Part shown: positions 36,483 to 49,822 of the stretch, piece after piece | How the letters are laid out: each line of letters opens with the position of its first letter | Numbering within the stretch: the first letter of the stretch is position 1 | From: Pseudoxanthomonas broegbernensis | GTDB taxonomy: Bacteria > Pseudomonadota > Gammaproteobacteria > Xanthomonadales > Xanthomonadaceae | DNA length: 64,000 bases | Reading direction: 5' to 3' | NCBI RefSeq assembly: GCF_014202435.1 | Contig: NZ_JACHGU010000003.1 | Span: forward strand, 124,001 to 188,000 | The notes under the pieces: generated by a model | Database searches by the model: none | Told to the model about the DNA's origin: nothing | Seen by the model: the letters and a program-made list of their open reading frames with translations, nothing else | Translations under genes and position numbers: made by a program

Positions 36483-37910
36483 ATGCTCGAACCCCGCTAC
36501 CCCCTCTACATCGCCAACGTCGCCGAAGCCCCCAACGCCGACCTGGCCGTGCTGGACAAGTATTCCGGCCGGGCCGCCACCCGGGTGGCGATGGCCGACG
36601 CGGCCACGGTGGAGCGCGCCATCGCCGCCGCCGCCGCCGCTGCGCCGGCCATGGCCGCCCTGCCCCCGTACAAGCGCCAGGCGATCCTGGAACACTGCGT
36701 GGCGCGCTTCCGCGAGCGCGCCGAGGAACTGGCCCTGGCGCTGTGCATCGAGGCCGGCAAGCCGATCAAGGACGCCCGGGGCGAAGTCGCCCGTCTGGTC
36801 GACACCTTCCGCATCGCCGCCGAGGAGTCGGTGCGCATCGAGGGCCGGACCGTGGAGATGGAGATCTCCGAGCGCGGGCATGGCTACCGCGGCGTCTGGA
36901 AGCGCGTGCCGGTGGGGCCGTGCAGCTTCATCACGCCGTTCAACTTCCCGCTCAACCTGGTGGCGCACAAGGTCGCCCCGGCGATCGCCGCCGGCTGCCC
37001 GTTCGTGCTCAAGCCCGCCGCCAAGACCCCGGTGGGCGCGCTGATCATCGCCGAGGTGCTGGCCGGGACCGACCTGCCCGAGGGGGCCTTCTCGGTGTTC
37101 GCCTGCAGCAACGAGGACGCCGCGCCGCTGGTCGAGGACGAGCGGATCAAGCTGCTGTCCTTCACCGGCGGCGCGGTGGGCTGGGACTTCAAGGCCCGCG
37201 CCGGGCGCAAGAAGGTCACCCTGGAACTGGGCGGCAACGCCGCCTGCATCGTCGATGCCGACCAGGGCGGCAAGCTCGACCAGGTGGTCGAGCGGCTGGC
37301 CTTCGGCGCCTACTACCAGTCCGGGCAGAGCTGCATCGGCGTGCAGCGCATCCTGGTCCACGCCGCGGTGTACGACGCGCTCCGGGAAAGGCTCGCGGCG
37401 AAGGTACGCGGCCTGGCCGCCGGCGACCCGAAGGACGAGGCCACCTTCATCGGCCCGTTGATCGACGAGGCTGCCGCGCAAAGGCTCGAAGCCTGGATCG
37501 CCGCCGCGCGCGGCGCCGGCGCCCGCCTGGTCGCCGGCGGTACCCGCCGCGGCAACATGCTCGAGGCCACCTTGCTGGAAGACGTGCCGCGCCACTGCGA
37601 GCTGCAGCGCGAGGAAGCCTTCGGCCCGGTCGCCGTGCTGCAGCGCTTCGACGATTTCGAGGCGGCGCTGGAGTCCGTCAACGATTCGGAATTCGGCCTG
37701 CAGGCGGGCGTGTTCACCGACAGCCTGGCCCACGCCATGCGCGCCTGGGACAGGCTCGAAGTGGGCGGCGTGGTGGTCGGCGACGTGCCCAGCTTCCGCA
37801 TGGACAACATGCCCTACGGCGGGGTGAAGGGCTCGGGCCTGGGCCGCGAGGGCGTGCGCTTCGCCATCGAGGACATGAGCGAGGTGCGGCTGCTGGTGCT
37901 CAAGGCGTGA
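36483..37910 (+). CDS. NAD(P)-dependent aldehyde dehydrogenase
   Basis: 475 residues of the ALDH superfamily. Asn154 (ITPFNFPLNL), Lys177 (VLKPAAKTP), Glu248 (TLELGGNAA) and the catalytic Cys284 (SGQSCIGVQR) are all present, with the C-terminal MPYGGVKGSGLGREG motif. It oxidises an aldehyde to an acid. The closest groups by eye are lactaldehyde/phosphonoacetaldehyde-type and succinate-semialdehyde-type enzymes, but the substrate is unknown. The ATG at 36483 is the first with a normal N-terminus. It converges on the GGDEF-EAL gene. Confidence 0.9.
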   Translation: MLEPRYPLYIANVAEAPNADLAVLDKYSGRAATRVAMADAATVERAIAAAAAAAPAMAALPPYKRQAILEHCVARFRERAEELALALCIEAGKPIKDARGEVARLVDTFRIAAEESVRIEGRTVEMEISERGHGYRGVWKRVPVGPCSFITPFNFPLNLVAHKVAPAIAAGCPFVLKPAAKTPVGALIIAEVLAGTDLPEGAFSVFACSNEDAAPLVEDERIKLLSFTGGAVGWDFKARAGRKKVTLELGGNAACIVDADQGGKLDQVVERLAFGAYYQSGQSCIGVQRILVHAAVYDALRERLAAKVRGLAAGDPKDEATFIGPLIDEAAAQRLEAWIAAARGAGARLVAGGTRRGNMLEATLLEDVPRHCELQREEAFGPVAVLQRFDDFEAALESVNDSEFGLQAGVFTDSLAHAMRAWDRLEVGGVVVGDVPSFRMDNMPYGGVKGSGLGREGVRFAIEDMSEVRLLVLKA

Positions 37911-37929
37911 GGGCGCCGCGCGCCCTCGC

Positions 37930-40887
37930 TCATTCGACCCGCTGGGGCTGCGGGCGGCCAAGCAGGAAGCCCTGGCCGTAGCGGCAGCCCAGCGCCTGCA
38001 GCAGCCGGCGCTGGACCTCCAGTTCCACGCCCTCGCCCACCGTCTCGATGCCGAGCGTGCCGGCCAGGGCCAGGATCGCGCGCAACAGGGCCAGGCTCTC
38101 CTGGCGCCCGCCCTCCTCGCCCAGCCCGGCCACGAAGCTGCGGTCGATCTTCAGCCCGGAGATCGGGAAGCGGTGCAGGTACGACAGCGCCGAGAAGCCG
38201 GTGCCGAAATCGTCCAGTTGCACCAGCACGCCGTGCTCGCGCAGGGTGTCGAGGATGCGCAGCGTGCGCGGGGCGTCGTCCAGCAGCGCCACCTCGGTGA
38301 TCTCCACCCGCAGCCGGTCGGGCGCCGCGCCAGCCGCGCCGAGCAGGCCCAGCAGCCGCTCGGCGAAGTCCGGCGAGCGGAAATGCAGCGGCGAGACGTT
38401 GACCGAGACATAGCCCTCGCCGCCCTGGGCCAGGTCGGCGATGACCTGCTCGTACAGCAGCCAGTCCACCTGCTCGATCAGCCCGCTCTCCTCGCCCAGG
38501 CTGATGAACGCGGCCGGCGCCAGGATGCCGCGCCGTTCGTGGCGCCAGCGCAGCAGCGCCTCGTGCCCGACCACCGCGCCGTCGTCCAGGCGCACGATGG
38601 GCTGGTAGTACGGCAGGAACTGACGGCGGTTGATGGCGCGGCGCAGGTCCGCCTCCAGGTCCAGGCTGCGCACCGCCTGCTCGCGCATGGCCTCGTCGAA
38701 CACGGCATGGCGGCCGCGGCCCTGGTTCTTGGCCCGGTACATGGCCGCGTCGGCGTCGCGCAGCAGCTCCTCGCCGGTGCGATAGCGCGGGTGCCACAGG
38801 GCGATGCCCATGCTGGCCGAAGGGAACAGCTCGCGGCCGGCCACCCACAGCGGGCTGCCCAGCGTTTCCAGCAGGCGCCGGGCCAGGTCGCGCATCCCGG
38901 CGCTGCCGTCGCTGCCGGGCGGCGAACGGGCCAGGATGGCGAACTCGTCGCCGCCCAGGCGGGCGACGATGTCGTCGGCGCGCACCACCGAGACGATCCG
39001 CTTGCCCACCTCCACCAGCAGTTCGTCGCCGGCGACGTGGCCGATGCTGTCGTTGACCAGCTTGAACCGGTCCAGGTCCATGAACAGCACCGCGAAGGCC
39101 CGGCCGTCGCCATGCCGGGCGCGCTCGATGGCCGCGGCCAGGCAGTCCAGCAGGTAGGCGCGGTTGGGCAGCCCGGTCAGGGTGTCGTGCAGGGCCTGGT
39201 GGGTGAGCTGCCGTTCGGCGCGCAGGCGCTCGCCGATCTGCGCGACCAGTTGCCGGTTGGCCTCCTCCAGCTCGGCGGTGCGCTCGGCGACGCGCCGCTC
39301 CAGTTCGGCGTGGGCGGCCTTGAGCCGTTCCTGCGCCTTCTGCCGGGCCAGGCCGTTGCCGATGTTGTGGGCGATGAAGGCCAGCAGGCGCTGGTCGTCG
39401 GCGGTGAAGCGGATGCCGGGGCTGTAGCTCTGCGCGGTGATCACGCCGACCACCTCGCCGTCGCGCTTGAGCGGCACGCCCAGCCAACTGTGCGCCTGCT
39501 GGCCGAACTCGCGTACCTGGCCGGCGGCGATCAGCCGGTCGATGCCCTCGCGGTCGACCAGCAGCGCCTCGCGGCTGCGGACCACGTACTCGGTCAGGCC
39601 ATTGCTGAGCCGGCGCACGGGCCGGTGGTCGCCGGTCTCGTCCACCGAATAGACGAACTCGATCTCGTCCTGCGACTCGCTGAGCATGGCGATGTAGAAG
39701 TTGCGCGCATAGATCAGCTCGTCCACCGCGGCATGGACCTTGGCGTAGTACTGCTCCAGGCTCTCCGAACTCATCGCCATCTCGGCGATGCGGAACAGGG
39801 CGTGCTGCAGCTTCTCGGCGCGCTCGCGCTCGACCACCTCTTCCTGGAGTTCGCGGTTGGCGTGCTCCAGTTCCAGGGTGCGCTCCAGCACGCGCTGTTC
39901 CAGGTGCACCTGGGCCTGGCGCCAGCCCAGCGGATCGAGCACGTGCTGGACGACGTAGCCCAGCAGCGCGCCCTCCTCCTCGCCGTAGCAATCGGCGCGG
40001 TCGGGGCTGCGCACCACGATGGCGCCGCAGACCCGGCCGCCGCAGCGCATCGGCACGCCCAGCCAGTCCTGGCTGTCCGGCCCGTGCGCCGCATCGGGCG
40101 CAAGCCCCAGGTCCCGGCGCACGCGTTCCGGCGGCCCGCGCACCGCGCGCCCGTGCCGCAGCAGGGCGAAGACCAGGTCGTCCTGCAATTCCTCGCGCCG
40201 CCATTGGCGGGCAGGGTCGGCGTCCGCTGCGCTGGTCAGGCCGGCCTGGTAGAGGACGCGCACCGTGTCGCACGCCTCGTCGTACTGGACGATGCTGCAC
40301 TCCGGGGCATGCATCAGCGAGGCGACGATGGCGTGCAGGCGGTGCAGCATCGGTTCCACCCCGACGTCGCTGCCGGCCAGGTCGGCGATCTCGTACAGCG
40401 CGCGCTGCGACTTCTCCAGCGCCGCGAGCCGCGACCGCAGGCGGGCCGCTTCCAGCACCGGCGCCAGCACCGCGCGCGCGGTGACCAGCCAGGCGTCGCG
40501 CATGTCGCCGCCCGGCAGCGTGGCGGCATGCGCCACCAGCGCCAGGCACGCGCCGCCGGGGACGTCCCGCCAGGCGTGGACCCACAGTTCCGGCGGCGGC
40601 GCCGTCCCGTGCTCCGTAGCCGCGTGCTCCGTAGCCGCGCACTCCAGGGCCGTGCGCAGCAGTCCCGCCTGCGCGGCCGCACCCGGCCCGAGCCAGGTGC
40701 ACACGCCCAGCGCCGGGTCGTTCCAGCCCAGCGCCAGCACCGCGGCGCCCGGCAGCGCCCGGTCCAGGGCCGCCGCCGCCTCGGCCAATGCCGCATGGCC
40801 GCCATCGGCGGCGCCCGTACCCGTGCTTTCGGCTGAGTTGGCTGAAATCATGGCTCCCCGGGTCGTAAGGGCCGCGAACGAGCGCAT
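37930..40887 (-). CDS. GAF-GAF-GGDEF-EAL cyclic-di-GMP signalling protein
   Basis: 985 residues, no transmembrane helix. Two GAF-like sensor domains (about 170-320 and 365-515) are each followed by coiled coil (QRVLERTLELEHANRELQEE; ELERRVAERTAELEEANRQL). The diguanylate cyclase domain has an intact RLGGDEF (645-649) and a RADD inhibitory site five residues before it. The EAL domain starts with VGHEALLRW (776-778) and includes DFGTGFSALSYLHRFPI and LKIDRSFVAGL. Both catalytic motifs look active, so it may make and break cyclic-di-GMP depending on what the GAF domains bind. The start at 40887 has an AGAGG site; 40851 is an alternative. Confidence 0.9.
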   Translation of the reverse strand: MRSFAALTTRGAMISANSAESTGTGAADGGHAALAEAAAALDRALPGAAVLALGWNDPALGVCTWLGPGAAAQAGLLRTALECAATEHAATEHGTAPPPELWVHAWRDVPGGACLALVAHAATLPGGDMRDAWLVTARAVLAPVLEAARLRSRLAALEKSQRALYEIADLAGSDVGVEPMLHRLHAIVASLMHAPECSIVQYDEACDTVRVLYQAGLTSAADADPARQWRREELQDDLVFALLRHGRAVRGPPERVRRDLGLAPDAAHGPDSQDWLGVPMRCGGRVCGAIVVRSPDRADCYGEEEGALLGYVVQHVLDPLGWRQAQVHLEQRVLERTLELEHANRELQEEVVERERAEKLQHALFRIAEMAMSSESLEQYYAKVHAAVDELIYARNFYIAMLSESQDEIEFVYSVDETGDHRPVRRLSNGLTEYVVRSREALLVDREGIDRLIAAGQVREFGQQAHSWLGVPLKRDGEVVGVITAQSYSPGIRFTADDQRLLAFIAHNIGNGLARQKAQERLKAAHAELERRVAERTAELEEANRQLVAQIGERLRAERQLTHQALHDTLTGLPNRAYLLDCLAAAIERARHGDGRAFAVLFMDLDRFKLVNDSIGHVAGDELLVEVGKRIVSVVRADDIVARLGGDEFAILARSPPGSDGSAGMRDLARRLLETLGSPLWVAGRELFPSASMGIALWHPRYRTGEELLRDADAAMYRAKNQGRGRHAVFDEAMREQAVRSLDLEADLRRAINRRQFLPYYQPIVRLDDGAVVGHEALLRWRHERRGILAPAAFISLGEESGLIEQVDWLLYEQVIADLAQGGEGYVSVNVSPLHFRSPDFAERLLGLLGAAGAAPDRLRVEITEVALLDDAPRTLRILDTLREHGVLVQLDDFGTGFSALSYLHRFPISGLKIDRSFVAGLGEEGGRQESLALLRAILALAGTLGIETVGEGVELEVQRRLLQALGCRYGQGFLLGRPQPQRVE

Positions 40888-41040
40888 GGCCGCCTCTGCA
40901 TAATGCCCTCCTATCGCATCCCTGCCACCCCGTCGACCCCTTCGGGGCCCGTCATCCGTTGCATCGGCATGCAACTCGCCCTGTCCCTGCCCGCCCGCCC
41001 CCGCTTTGCGCGGGCCCCGCATCCACGTAGTCTGGCGGCC

Positions 41041-41601
41041 ATGGACCAGGCAGTGAGCGCCGCTCCCGACGACGAAACCCTGATGCTGGCCTATGCCGGC
41101 GGCGACACCGCCGCCTTCGAGGCGCTGTACGCGCGCCACCGCGACCGGCTGTTCCGCTTCCTCCTGGGCCACCTGCGCGACCGCGCGCTGGCCGAGGAAC
41201 TGTTCCAGGACGTATGGCAGCGGGTAATCGCCGCGCGCGCGAACTGGCGCCCGGATGCGCCGTTCGGCACCTGGCTGTACCGGATCGCGCACAATCGCAT
41301 GAACGACCACTGGCGCGCGCTCAAGCACCGCCCGCCGGCACCGGCCGATGCCGAGCGCCGCACCGCCGAGGTCGTCGACCCCGACACCCCCGAGCGCCAT
41401 GCCGCCGGCCAGGAGGCCGGGCTCCGGCTGCGCCGGGCGCTGGCCGAGTTGCCCGAGGAACAGCGCGAGGTGGTGCTGCTGCGCCTGCAGGGCGAACTGA
41501 GCCTGGAGGAGATCGGCCGGATCACCGGCGTCGGGCGGGAAACCGTCAAGTCGCGGTTGCGCTACGCGATGGACAAGCTGCGCACGAGGCTGGGGACATG
41601 A
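41041..41601 (+). CDS. ECF-type RNA polymerase sigma factor
   Basis: 186 residues. Sigma region 2 is seen in FEALYARHRDRLFRFLLGHL and AEELFQDVWQRVI, with FGTWLYRIAHNRMNDHWR. Region 4 is LPEEQREVVLLRLQGELSLE followed by IGRITGVGRETVKSRLRYAM. It directs transcription of an unknown regulon. The next gene, overlapping by four bases, encodes its likely membrane anti-sigma partner, so the pair is probably autoregulated. Confidence 0.92.
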   Translation: MDQAVSAAPDDETLMLAYAGGDTAAFEALYARHRDRLFRFLLGHLRDRALAEELFQDVWQRVIAARANWRPDAPFGTWLYRIAHNRMNDHWRALKHRPPAPADAERRTAEVVDPDTPERHAAGQEAGLRLRRALAELPEEQREVVLLRLQGELSLEEIGRITGVGRETVKSRLRYAMDKLRTRLGT

Positions 41602-42569
41602 ACCACAACGACCCGCTGACGCCCGAGGAACGCGAGCTGGCCACGTGGCTGGCGCAGGCCGCCGACGCCGGCCCTTCGCCGGCCGCCGACGCCCGCATCC
41701 TGGCCGCCGCGCGCCAGGCGGTCGGGGCGGACACGGATACGACGCAGGCGGCCACCGGCCATGCCGCACCCATCCCGCTTGCCCGGCACCGGCGCCGGCG
41801 TCGGGCCTGGCCGACCGCCATGGGCCTGGCTGCCTCGGTGGCGCTGGCCGTGGGCGTGGCCTGGCAACTGCGCGAACCGCCACGGCCGCAAGCCGCCACC
41901 GAGGCGGCCGCCGACTTGCCGGCGGCGGCGGTGAACGGCGACGCACGGCGGGCGCCATCGGCCAGGGACGAGGCCGTGGCCGCGGACATCCCATCGGCCA
42001 TCGCGCCGGCACGCGCGCCAACGCGTGCGGCGGCACCCATCGCCATCGAGCCCACTGCACCCTCGCCCGCCGGCGCGGAAAAGGCGACGGCGGCCCGCTC
42101 CGCCGGAAGCGCCGGGAAGGCCGCGGCCGAGGCCGTGGCGGAACGGGCCCTTCCCGTACCTCCCCCCCCGCCACCGGCTCCCATTGCTCCGGCGGCACCG
42201 GTCCCCTCTCCGGCCGCGCCCGTACCGTCGCCACGGGCGGACGTCATGGCCAGACCACGGCCCGCCCCGGACACGACGATGCGAGCCGCCGAGGACACCG
42301 CACGGATGGCCGCCCCGCCGCCGCCGATGGACATGGCGGAACCGCCCCCCGCGGCTTCCGCTCCGGCGCCCGCCCGCGCGCTGCAGGCGGACGCGTTCCA
42401 TGCCGATGACGACGGCCCGGCCGCGCACTGGCTGCAGCGCATCCGCGAGCAGCGCGAACACGGGGACCTGGACGGCGCGAGGGCCAGCCTCGCCCGCTTC
42501 GCCCGCAGCCATCCGGGCTATCCCATCCCGCACGACCTGCGCCCGCTGCTGCCGCCCGCGCCCCCGTAG
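41598..42569 (+). CDS. Membrane anti-sigma-like protein, Ala/Pro-rich
   Basis: 323 residues. A cytoplasmic N-terminal part (LTPEERELATWLAQAADAGP) is followed by an Arg-rich cluster, a single transmembrane helix (AMGLAASVALAVGVAW), then a long Ala/Pro-rich periplasmic linker with PVPPPPPPAPIAPAAPVPSP. The C-terminal domain is charged (WLQRIREQREHGDLDGARAS). The start overlaps the sigma-factor stop (ATGA). Position and topology make it the likely anti-sigma factor; no zinc-binding HxxxCxxC motif is present, so it is not a ZAS-type protein. Confidence 0.75.
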   Translation: MNHNDPLTPEERELATWLAQAADAGPSPAADARILAAARQAVGADTDTTQAATGHAAPIPLARHRRRRRAWPTAMGLAASVALAVGVAWQLREPPRPQAATEAAADLPAAAVNGDARRAPSARDEAVAADIPSAIAPARAPTRAAAPIAIEPTAPSPAGAEKATAARSAGSAGKAAAEAVAERALPVPPPPPPAPIAPAAPVPSPAAPVPSPRADVMARPRPAPDTTMRAAEDTARMAAPPPPMDMAEPPPAASAPAPARALQADAFHADDDGPAAHWLQRIREQREHGDLDGARASLARFARSHPGYPIPHDLRPLLPPAPP

Positions 42570-42662
42570 GGCGCGGGCCGGCCATGCCCGTATCGCGCAT
42601 GCCGGGCATCGCATCGCCCCGGCCGCCAGGGCCGCGAGGCGGTCGGATGTAGAATTGCAGCG

Positions 42663-43264
42663 ATGACCGACACTCTCGCCGCGCCGGCCTCGCTCCAGAC
42701 CGAGGTCCGGCACAGCCGCTTCCTTGCCCAGGCCGCGCCCGTCGACACCCCGGACACCGCGCTGTCCTTCGTCGCCGGCGTTTCCGATCCCGCCGCCACC
42801 CACAACTGCTGGGCGTACCGCATCGGCCAGGACTACCGCTCCAGCGACGACGGCGAGCCGGCCGGCACCGCCGGGCGCCCGATCCTGGCGGCCATCGACG
42901 GCCAGGGCTACGACCGCGTCGCGGTGGTGGTGACCCGCTGGTTCGGCGGGATCAAGCTTGGCGCCGGCGGGCTGGTGCGCGCCTATGGCGGTGCGGCCGC
43001 CGAATGCCTGCGCCTGGCCACCCGCCGGCCGCTGGTGCCGATGGTCGAACTGGCCCTGAGCTGCGCCTTCGAGGACCTGGGCGCGGTGCACGCGGCGCTG
43101 CCCGCGCACGCGGCCGAGAAGACCGGGGAATCCTTCCACGCCGACGGCGCGCGCCTGTCCCTGCGCCTGCCCGCGGCCCAGGCCGAAGCCCTGCAGGCGC
43201 GGCTGCGCGACGGCACCCGCGACCGCGTGCGCTTCCACCCCCCCGTCTCCGGAGGCACCCACTG

Positions 43265-43265
<1 letters not shown>
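42663..43265 (+). CDS. yigZ: YigZ (IMPACT family) protein
   Basis: 200 residues of the IMPACT/UPF0029 family: HNCWAYRIGQDYRSSDDGEP, AGTAGRPIL and VVVTRWFGGIKLGAGGLVRA are hallmark stretches, with a ferredoxin-like C-terminal domain. The role in bacteria is not well defined; it is ribosome- or translation-linked in other organisms. The stop overlaps the start of the ABC exporter gene by one base. Confidence 0.92.
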
Positions 43266-45031
<1,766 letters not shown>

Positions 45032-45193
45032 CGCCCGGTTTTGCGGCCGCCGGAACGCCGGTGGCTGGCTCGAAGATCGCTCCAGGAGCAAAAGCTTAAA
45101 GGCACAAAAGCGCGCCGGCTTCGGATGGGGCCGCCGTGTCATGCGCCAGCCGTGGTGATGAAACGATAGGGTGATGACCTCCCCTGCCCTGGC

Positions 45194-45219
45194 GGTCGCC
45201 GGCCATACCCGGCTCCTAC
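45194..45219 (-). repeat. REP element, copy 1
   Basis: Reads GTAGGAGCCGGGTATGGCCG on the minus strand, the GTAGGAGC-type REP core with a short hairpin. Such REPs are scattered in intergenic regions of Xanthomonadaceae and pseudomonads and are mobilised by RAYT transposases. Confidence 0.65.
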
Positions 45220-45272
45220 AGCGGGGCGCCCGCTTTCATCGCATGGCCGGATATCTGCGTGACGGAAGCACG

Positions 45273-45298
45273 GCGGCGACCGGCAAACCGGCTCCTAC
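45273..45298 (-). repeat. REP element, copy 2
   Basis: Reads GTAGGAGCCGGTTTGCCGGT on the minus strand; same orientation as copy 1, about 80 bases away. Confidence 0.7.
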
Positions 45299-45402
45299 GG
45301 GACACCCCGCGCTCACCCAGCTTCAGTGCTTCCCGGCAGCGGGAAATCCTCTCGCCGGCAGAACTTCGGTTCCATGGCCGGCCGCATCGCGGCCGCGCGG
45401 TT

Positions 45403-47438
<2,036 letters not shown>

Positions 47439-47612
47439 CCGCCGCCTCGCGCAAGCCCGCTCCCCGCTGAACCGCGCCGCCTTGGCCTGCACGCTGCGCT
47501 GATGCAGGTGAACCGGCACTGGCGGTTCGCGCCGCGTTCACCGCCAAACCACTCCCTGCACACATCGCCCTGGCCGAGACTCGGGTCGCGTCACACCCAA
47601 CAGGAGATCGTC

Positions 47613-48170
47613 ATGGCCATTCACACCCCTTCGCACCCCGCCGCGCCGGCCGAACCGCAGCGGGCCGATACCGCACGCCGCACCTCGCCCGTGCTGCTGG
47701 CCGCGCTGGCCGTCGCGCTCATCGCCTTCGGGGCATGGTGGTACGCCCAGCGCACGCAGCAGGCGCCACAGGCCGTCCTTCCCACTTCGCCGGTGCTGGT
47801 CGAACCGGCGCCAGGCCGGACTGCGGCTCCGGCCGCCACTGCGCGTTCCACCGCACCTGCCGGGAGCCAGCGTGCAAGCGCGTCCGTGCCCGACCGCGCG
47901 CCTCGACCGCTGGCCGACAACCCCGTCCCCCGCTATCCGCCCGCCGCGCTGCGCAACGGCGCCGAGGCCCGCGTGGTGCTGAACATCGCAGTCGACGCCA
48001 ACGGCGTGCCCACCGACGTGCAGGTGGCCGAGCGCGACGGTGCCCGCGACCGCGAGCTCGACCGCGCCGCGGTCCAGGCCGCGCGCCAGTGGCGGTTCGA
48101 GCCGGCCATGCGGGACGGCCGCGCGGTGGCGGCGACGGTCAGGCTTCCGGTCGACTTCCGCCACGACTGA
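47613..48170 (+). CDS. TonB-family energy-transducer-like protein (second of two)
   Basis: 185 residues with the same layout as the upstream gene: transmembrane helix (VLLAALAVALIAFGAWWYA), linker, and a TonB C-terminal domain with VPRYPPAALRNGAEARVVLN, DVQVAERDGARDRELDRAAV and RQWRFEPAM. The linker is shorter. A tandem duplication is the simplest origin. It has its own ribosome-binding site (AGGAG) and may be separately expressed. Confidence 0.85.
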   Translation: MAIHTPSHPAAPAEPQRADTARRTSPVLLAALAVALIAFGAWWYAQRTQQAPQAVLPTSPVLVEPAPGRTAAPAATARSTAPAGSQRASASVPDRAPRPLADNPVPRYPPAALRNGAEARVVLNIAVDANGVPTDVQVAERDGARDRELDRAAVQAARQWRFEPAMRDGRAVAATVRLPVDFRHD

Positions 48171-48232
48171 TCGGGCGGGCCCGACGGCCATGCGCGGGGG
48201 ACCGGCAGTGCCGTTCCCCCGCGTGCCGCGGC

Positions 48233-49543
48233 TCAGCGATGCAGGCCGAACCCGCAGCCCCGGGCCAGCCGGTCGAAGTCCGGGAACGACGTGGCCACGT
48301 TGGCCACGTCGTTCACCCGCACCTCGCCGCTCGCACGCTGCGCGGCCACCGCGAAGGCCATCGAGATGCGGTGGTCGTGATGGCTCTCGATGGTGCCGGC
48401 GCCGAGCGGGCCGGGGTGGATCGTGGCGCCGTCCGGCGTCTCGTCCACGCGCACGCCCAGGGTGCGCAGGCCCGTGGCCATCGCCGCCAGGCGGTCCGAT
48501 TCCTTGACCCGCAGCTCGGCCGCGCCAGTCACCACGGTCGGCCCCTGCGCGCAGGCCGCGGCCACGAACAGGGCCGGGAACTCGTCGATCATGTCCGGCA
48601 CCAATTCCTCCGGCACCTGGATGCCCTGCAGCGGCGCGTGCCGCACGACCAGGTCGGCCACCGGCTCGCCGCCGTGGGTAGACGGGTTCTCCTCGCGGAT
48701 ATCGGCCCCCATCAGCCGCAGCGCCTGCAGCAGGCCGGTCCGGCGCGGGTTCAGCCCGACCGCGCGCAGGCGCAGTTCCGACCCCGGCACGATGCTGGCG
48801 GCCACCAGGAAGAATGCCGCCGAGGAAAAATCCGCCGGCACCGCGATGTCGGTGGCGCGCAGGCGCTGGCCGCCGCGCAGCCGGGCGTAGCCGGGCGAGA
48901 ATTCGATTTCCGCCCCGAAGGCGGACAGCATGCGCTCGGTGTAGTCGCGGGTGGGGTGCGGCTCCACCACCGAGGTGTGCCCGTGCGCGTACAGGCCGGC
49001 CAGCAATACCGCCGACTTCACCTGCGCGCTGGCCACCGGCGAGGCGAAGTCGATCCCGGCCAGGGCCTGCCCGCCATGGATGCGCAGCGGCGGCGTACCG
49101 TCGGCCTCGGTGTCGATCTTCGCGCCCATCTGCGCCAGCGGCCCGGTGATCCGGCGCATCGGCCGCCCGGACAGCGACGCGTCGCCGACCAGCACGCTGT
49201 CGAACGCCTGCGCGGCCAGCAATCCCGCCAGCAGGCGCATGCCGGTGCCGGCGTTGCCGCAATCCAGCGGGCCGTCGGCCGCCTTGAGCCCGTCGACGCC
49301 GACGCCGTGCACGATGCGGCGCGAGGGCGAAGGCGTCTCGATGCGCACGCCCAACTGCGAGAAGATCGCCGCGGTGGCGCGCGTGTCCTCGCCCTCCAGG
49401 AACCCGTCGATGGTGGACACGCCATCGGCCAGCGCGGCGAACATCACCGAGCGGTGCGAGACCGACTTGTCCCCCGGGATATCCAGGGTGCCGCGCAACG
49501 GCTGCCCGGCGGTTGCGACCCAATGCTGCGACTGCTGCGACAT
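48233..49543 (-). CDS. aroA: 3-phosphoshikimate 1-carboxyvinyltransferase (EPSP synthase)
   Basis: 436 residues. LDIPGDKSVSHRSVMFAALA near the start holds the substrate-binding Lys/Ser/Arg; GNAGTGMRLLAGLLA and DASLSGRPMRRI follow; and LRVKESDRLAAMATGLR, DHRISMAFAVAA are in the C-terminal half. It makes EPSP in aromatic amino acid synthesis. The ATG at 49543 fits the family; the open frame upstream is basic nonsense. Minus-strand order gyrA...serC-pheA-aroA. Confidence 0.95.
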   Translation of the reverse strand: MSQQSQHWVATAGQPLRGTLDIPGDKSVSHRSVMFAALADGVSTIDGFLEGEDTRATAAIFSQLGVRIETPSPSRRIVHGVGVDGLKAADGPLDCGNAGTGMRLLAGLLAAQAFDSVLVGDASLSGRPMRRITGPLAQMGAKIDTEADGTPPLRIHGGQALAGIDFASPVASAQVKSAVLLAGLYAHGHTSVVEPHPTRDYTERMLSAFGAEIEFSPGYARLRGGQRLRATDIAVPADFSSAAFFLVAASIVPGSELRLRAVGLNPRRTGLLQALRLMGADIREENPSTHGGEPVADLVVRHAPLQGIQVPEELVPDMIDEFPALFVAAACAQGPTVVTGAAELRVKESDRLAAMATGLRTLGVRVDETPDGATIHPGPLGAGTIESHHDHRISMAFAVAAQRASGEVRVNDVANVATSFPDFDRLARGCGFGLHR

Positions 49544-49664
49544 CTCTGCTCCGTACCTTTCGCTGCGGCGTGGCCGCTTGAACACTTCCGGGCGTCTCGG
49601 GGACGCCTCCCGTAATCCGCGGGCGCGACGCAAGCCGCCCGCCCGTTACCGCCTCAGGCGAACT

Positions 49665-49691
49665 GCCGCTCCCCTGTCGTGGGAGAGCGGC
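49665..49691. terminator. Hairpin between pheA and aroA
   Basis: GCCGCTCCC ... GGGAGAGCGGC forms a GC-rich imperfect stem without a T tract. It lies in the 279-base gap downstream of pheA; it may attenuate read-through into aroA. The rest of the gap shows nothing else recognisable. Confidence 0.35.
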
Positions 49692-49822
49692 CATGCGCCT
49701 GGCGGGACCGCCGGCACCGCGGATGGCGCCGCCGGACCTCCATGGATGGATTCACGGCGCGTCCCGCGAGGGGCATGGCGCTCTCCATCCGTTGCACCCC
49801 AACGCCGTCCCTGCTTCTGCCT

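Larger units (their letters stand above)
45032..45402. other. Intergenic region with REP elements between the ABC exporter and serS
   Basis: About 370 bases between convergent genes. It contains two REP-type sequences (listed separately) and several GC-rich short palindromes. No gene or RNA is recognised. Confidence 0.6.
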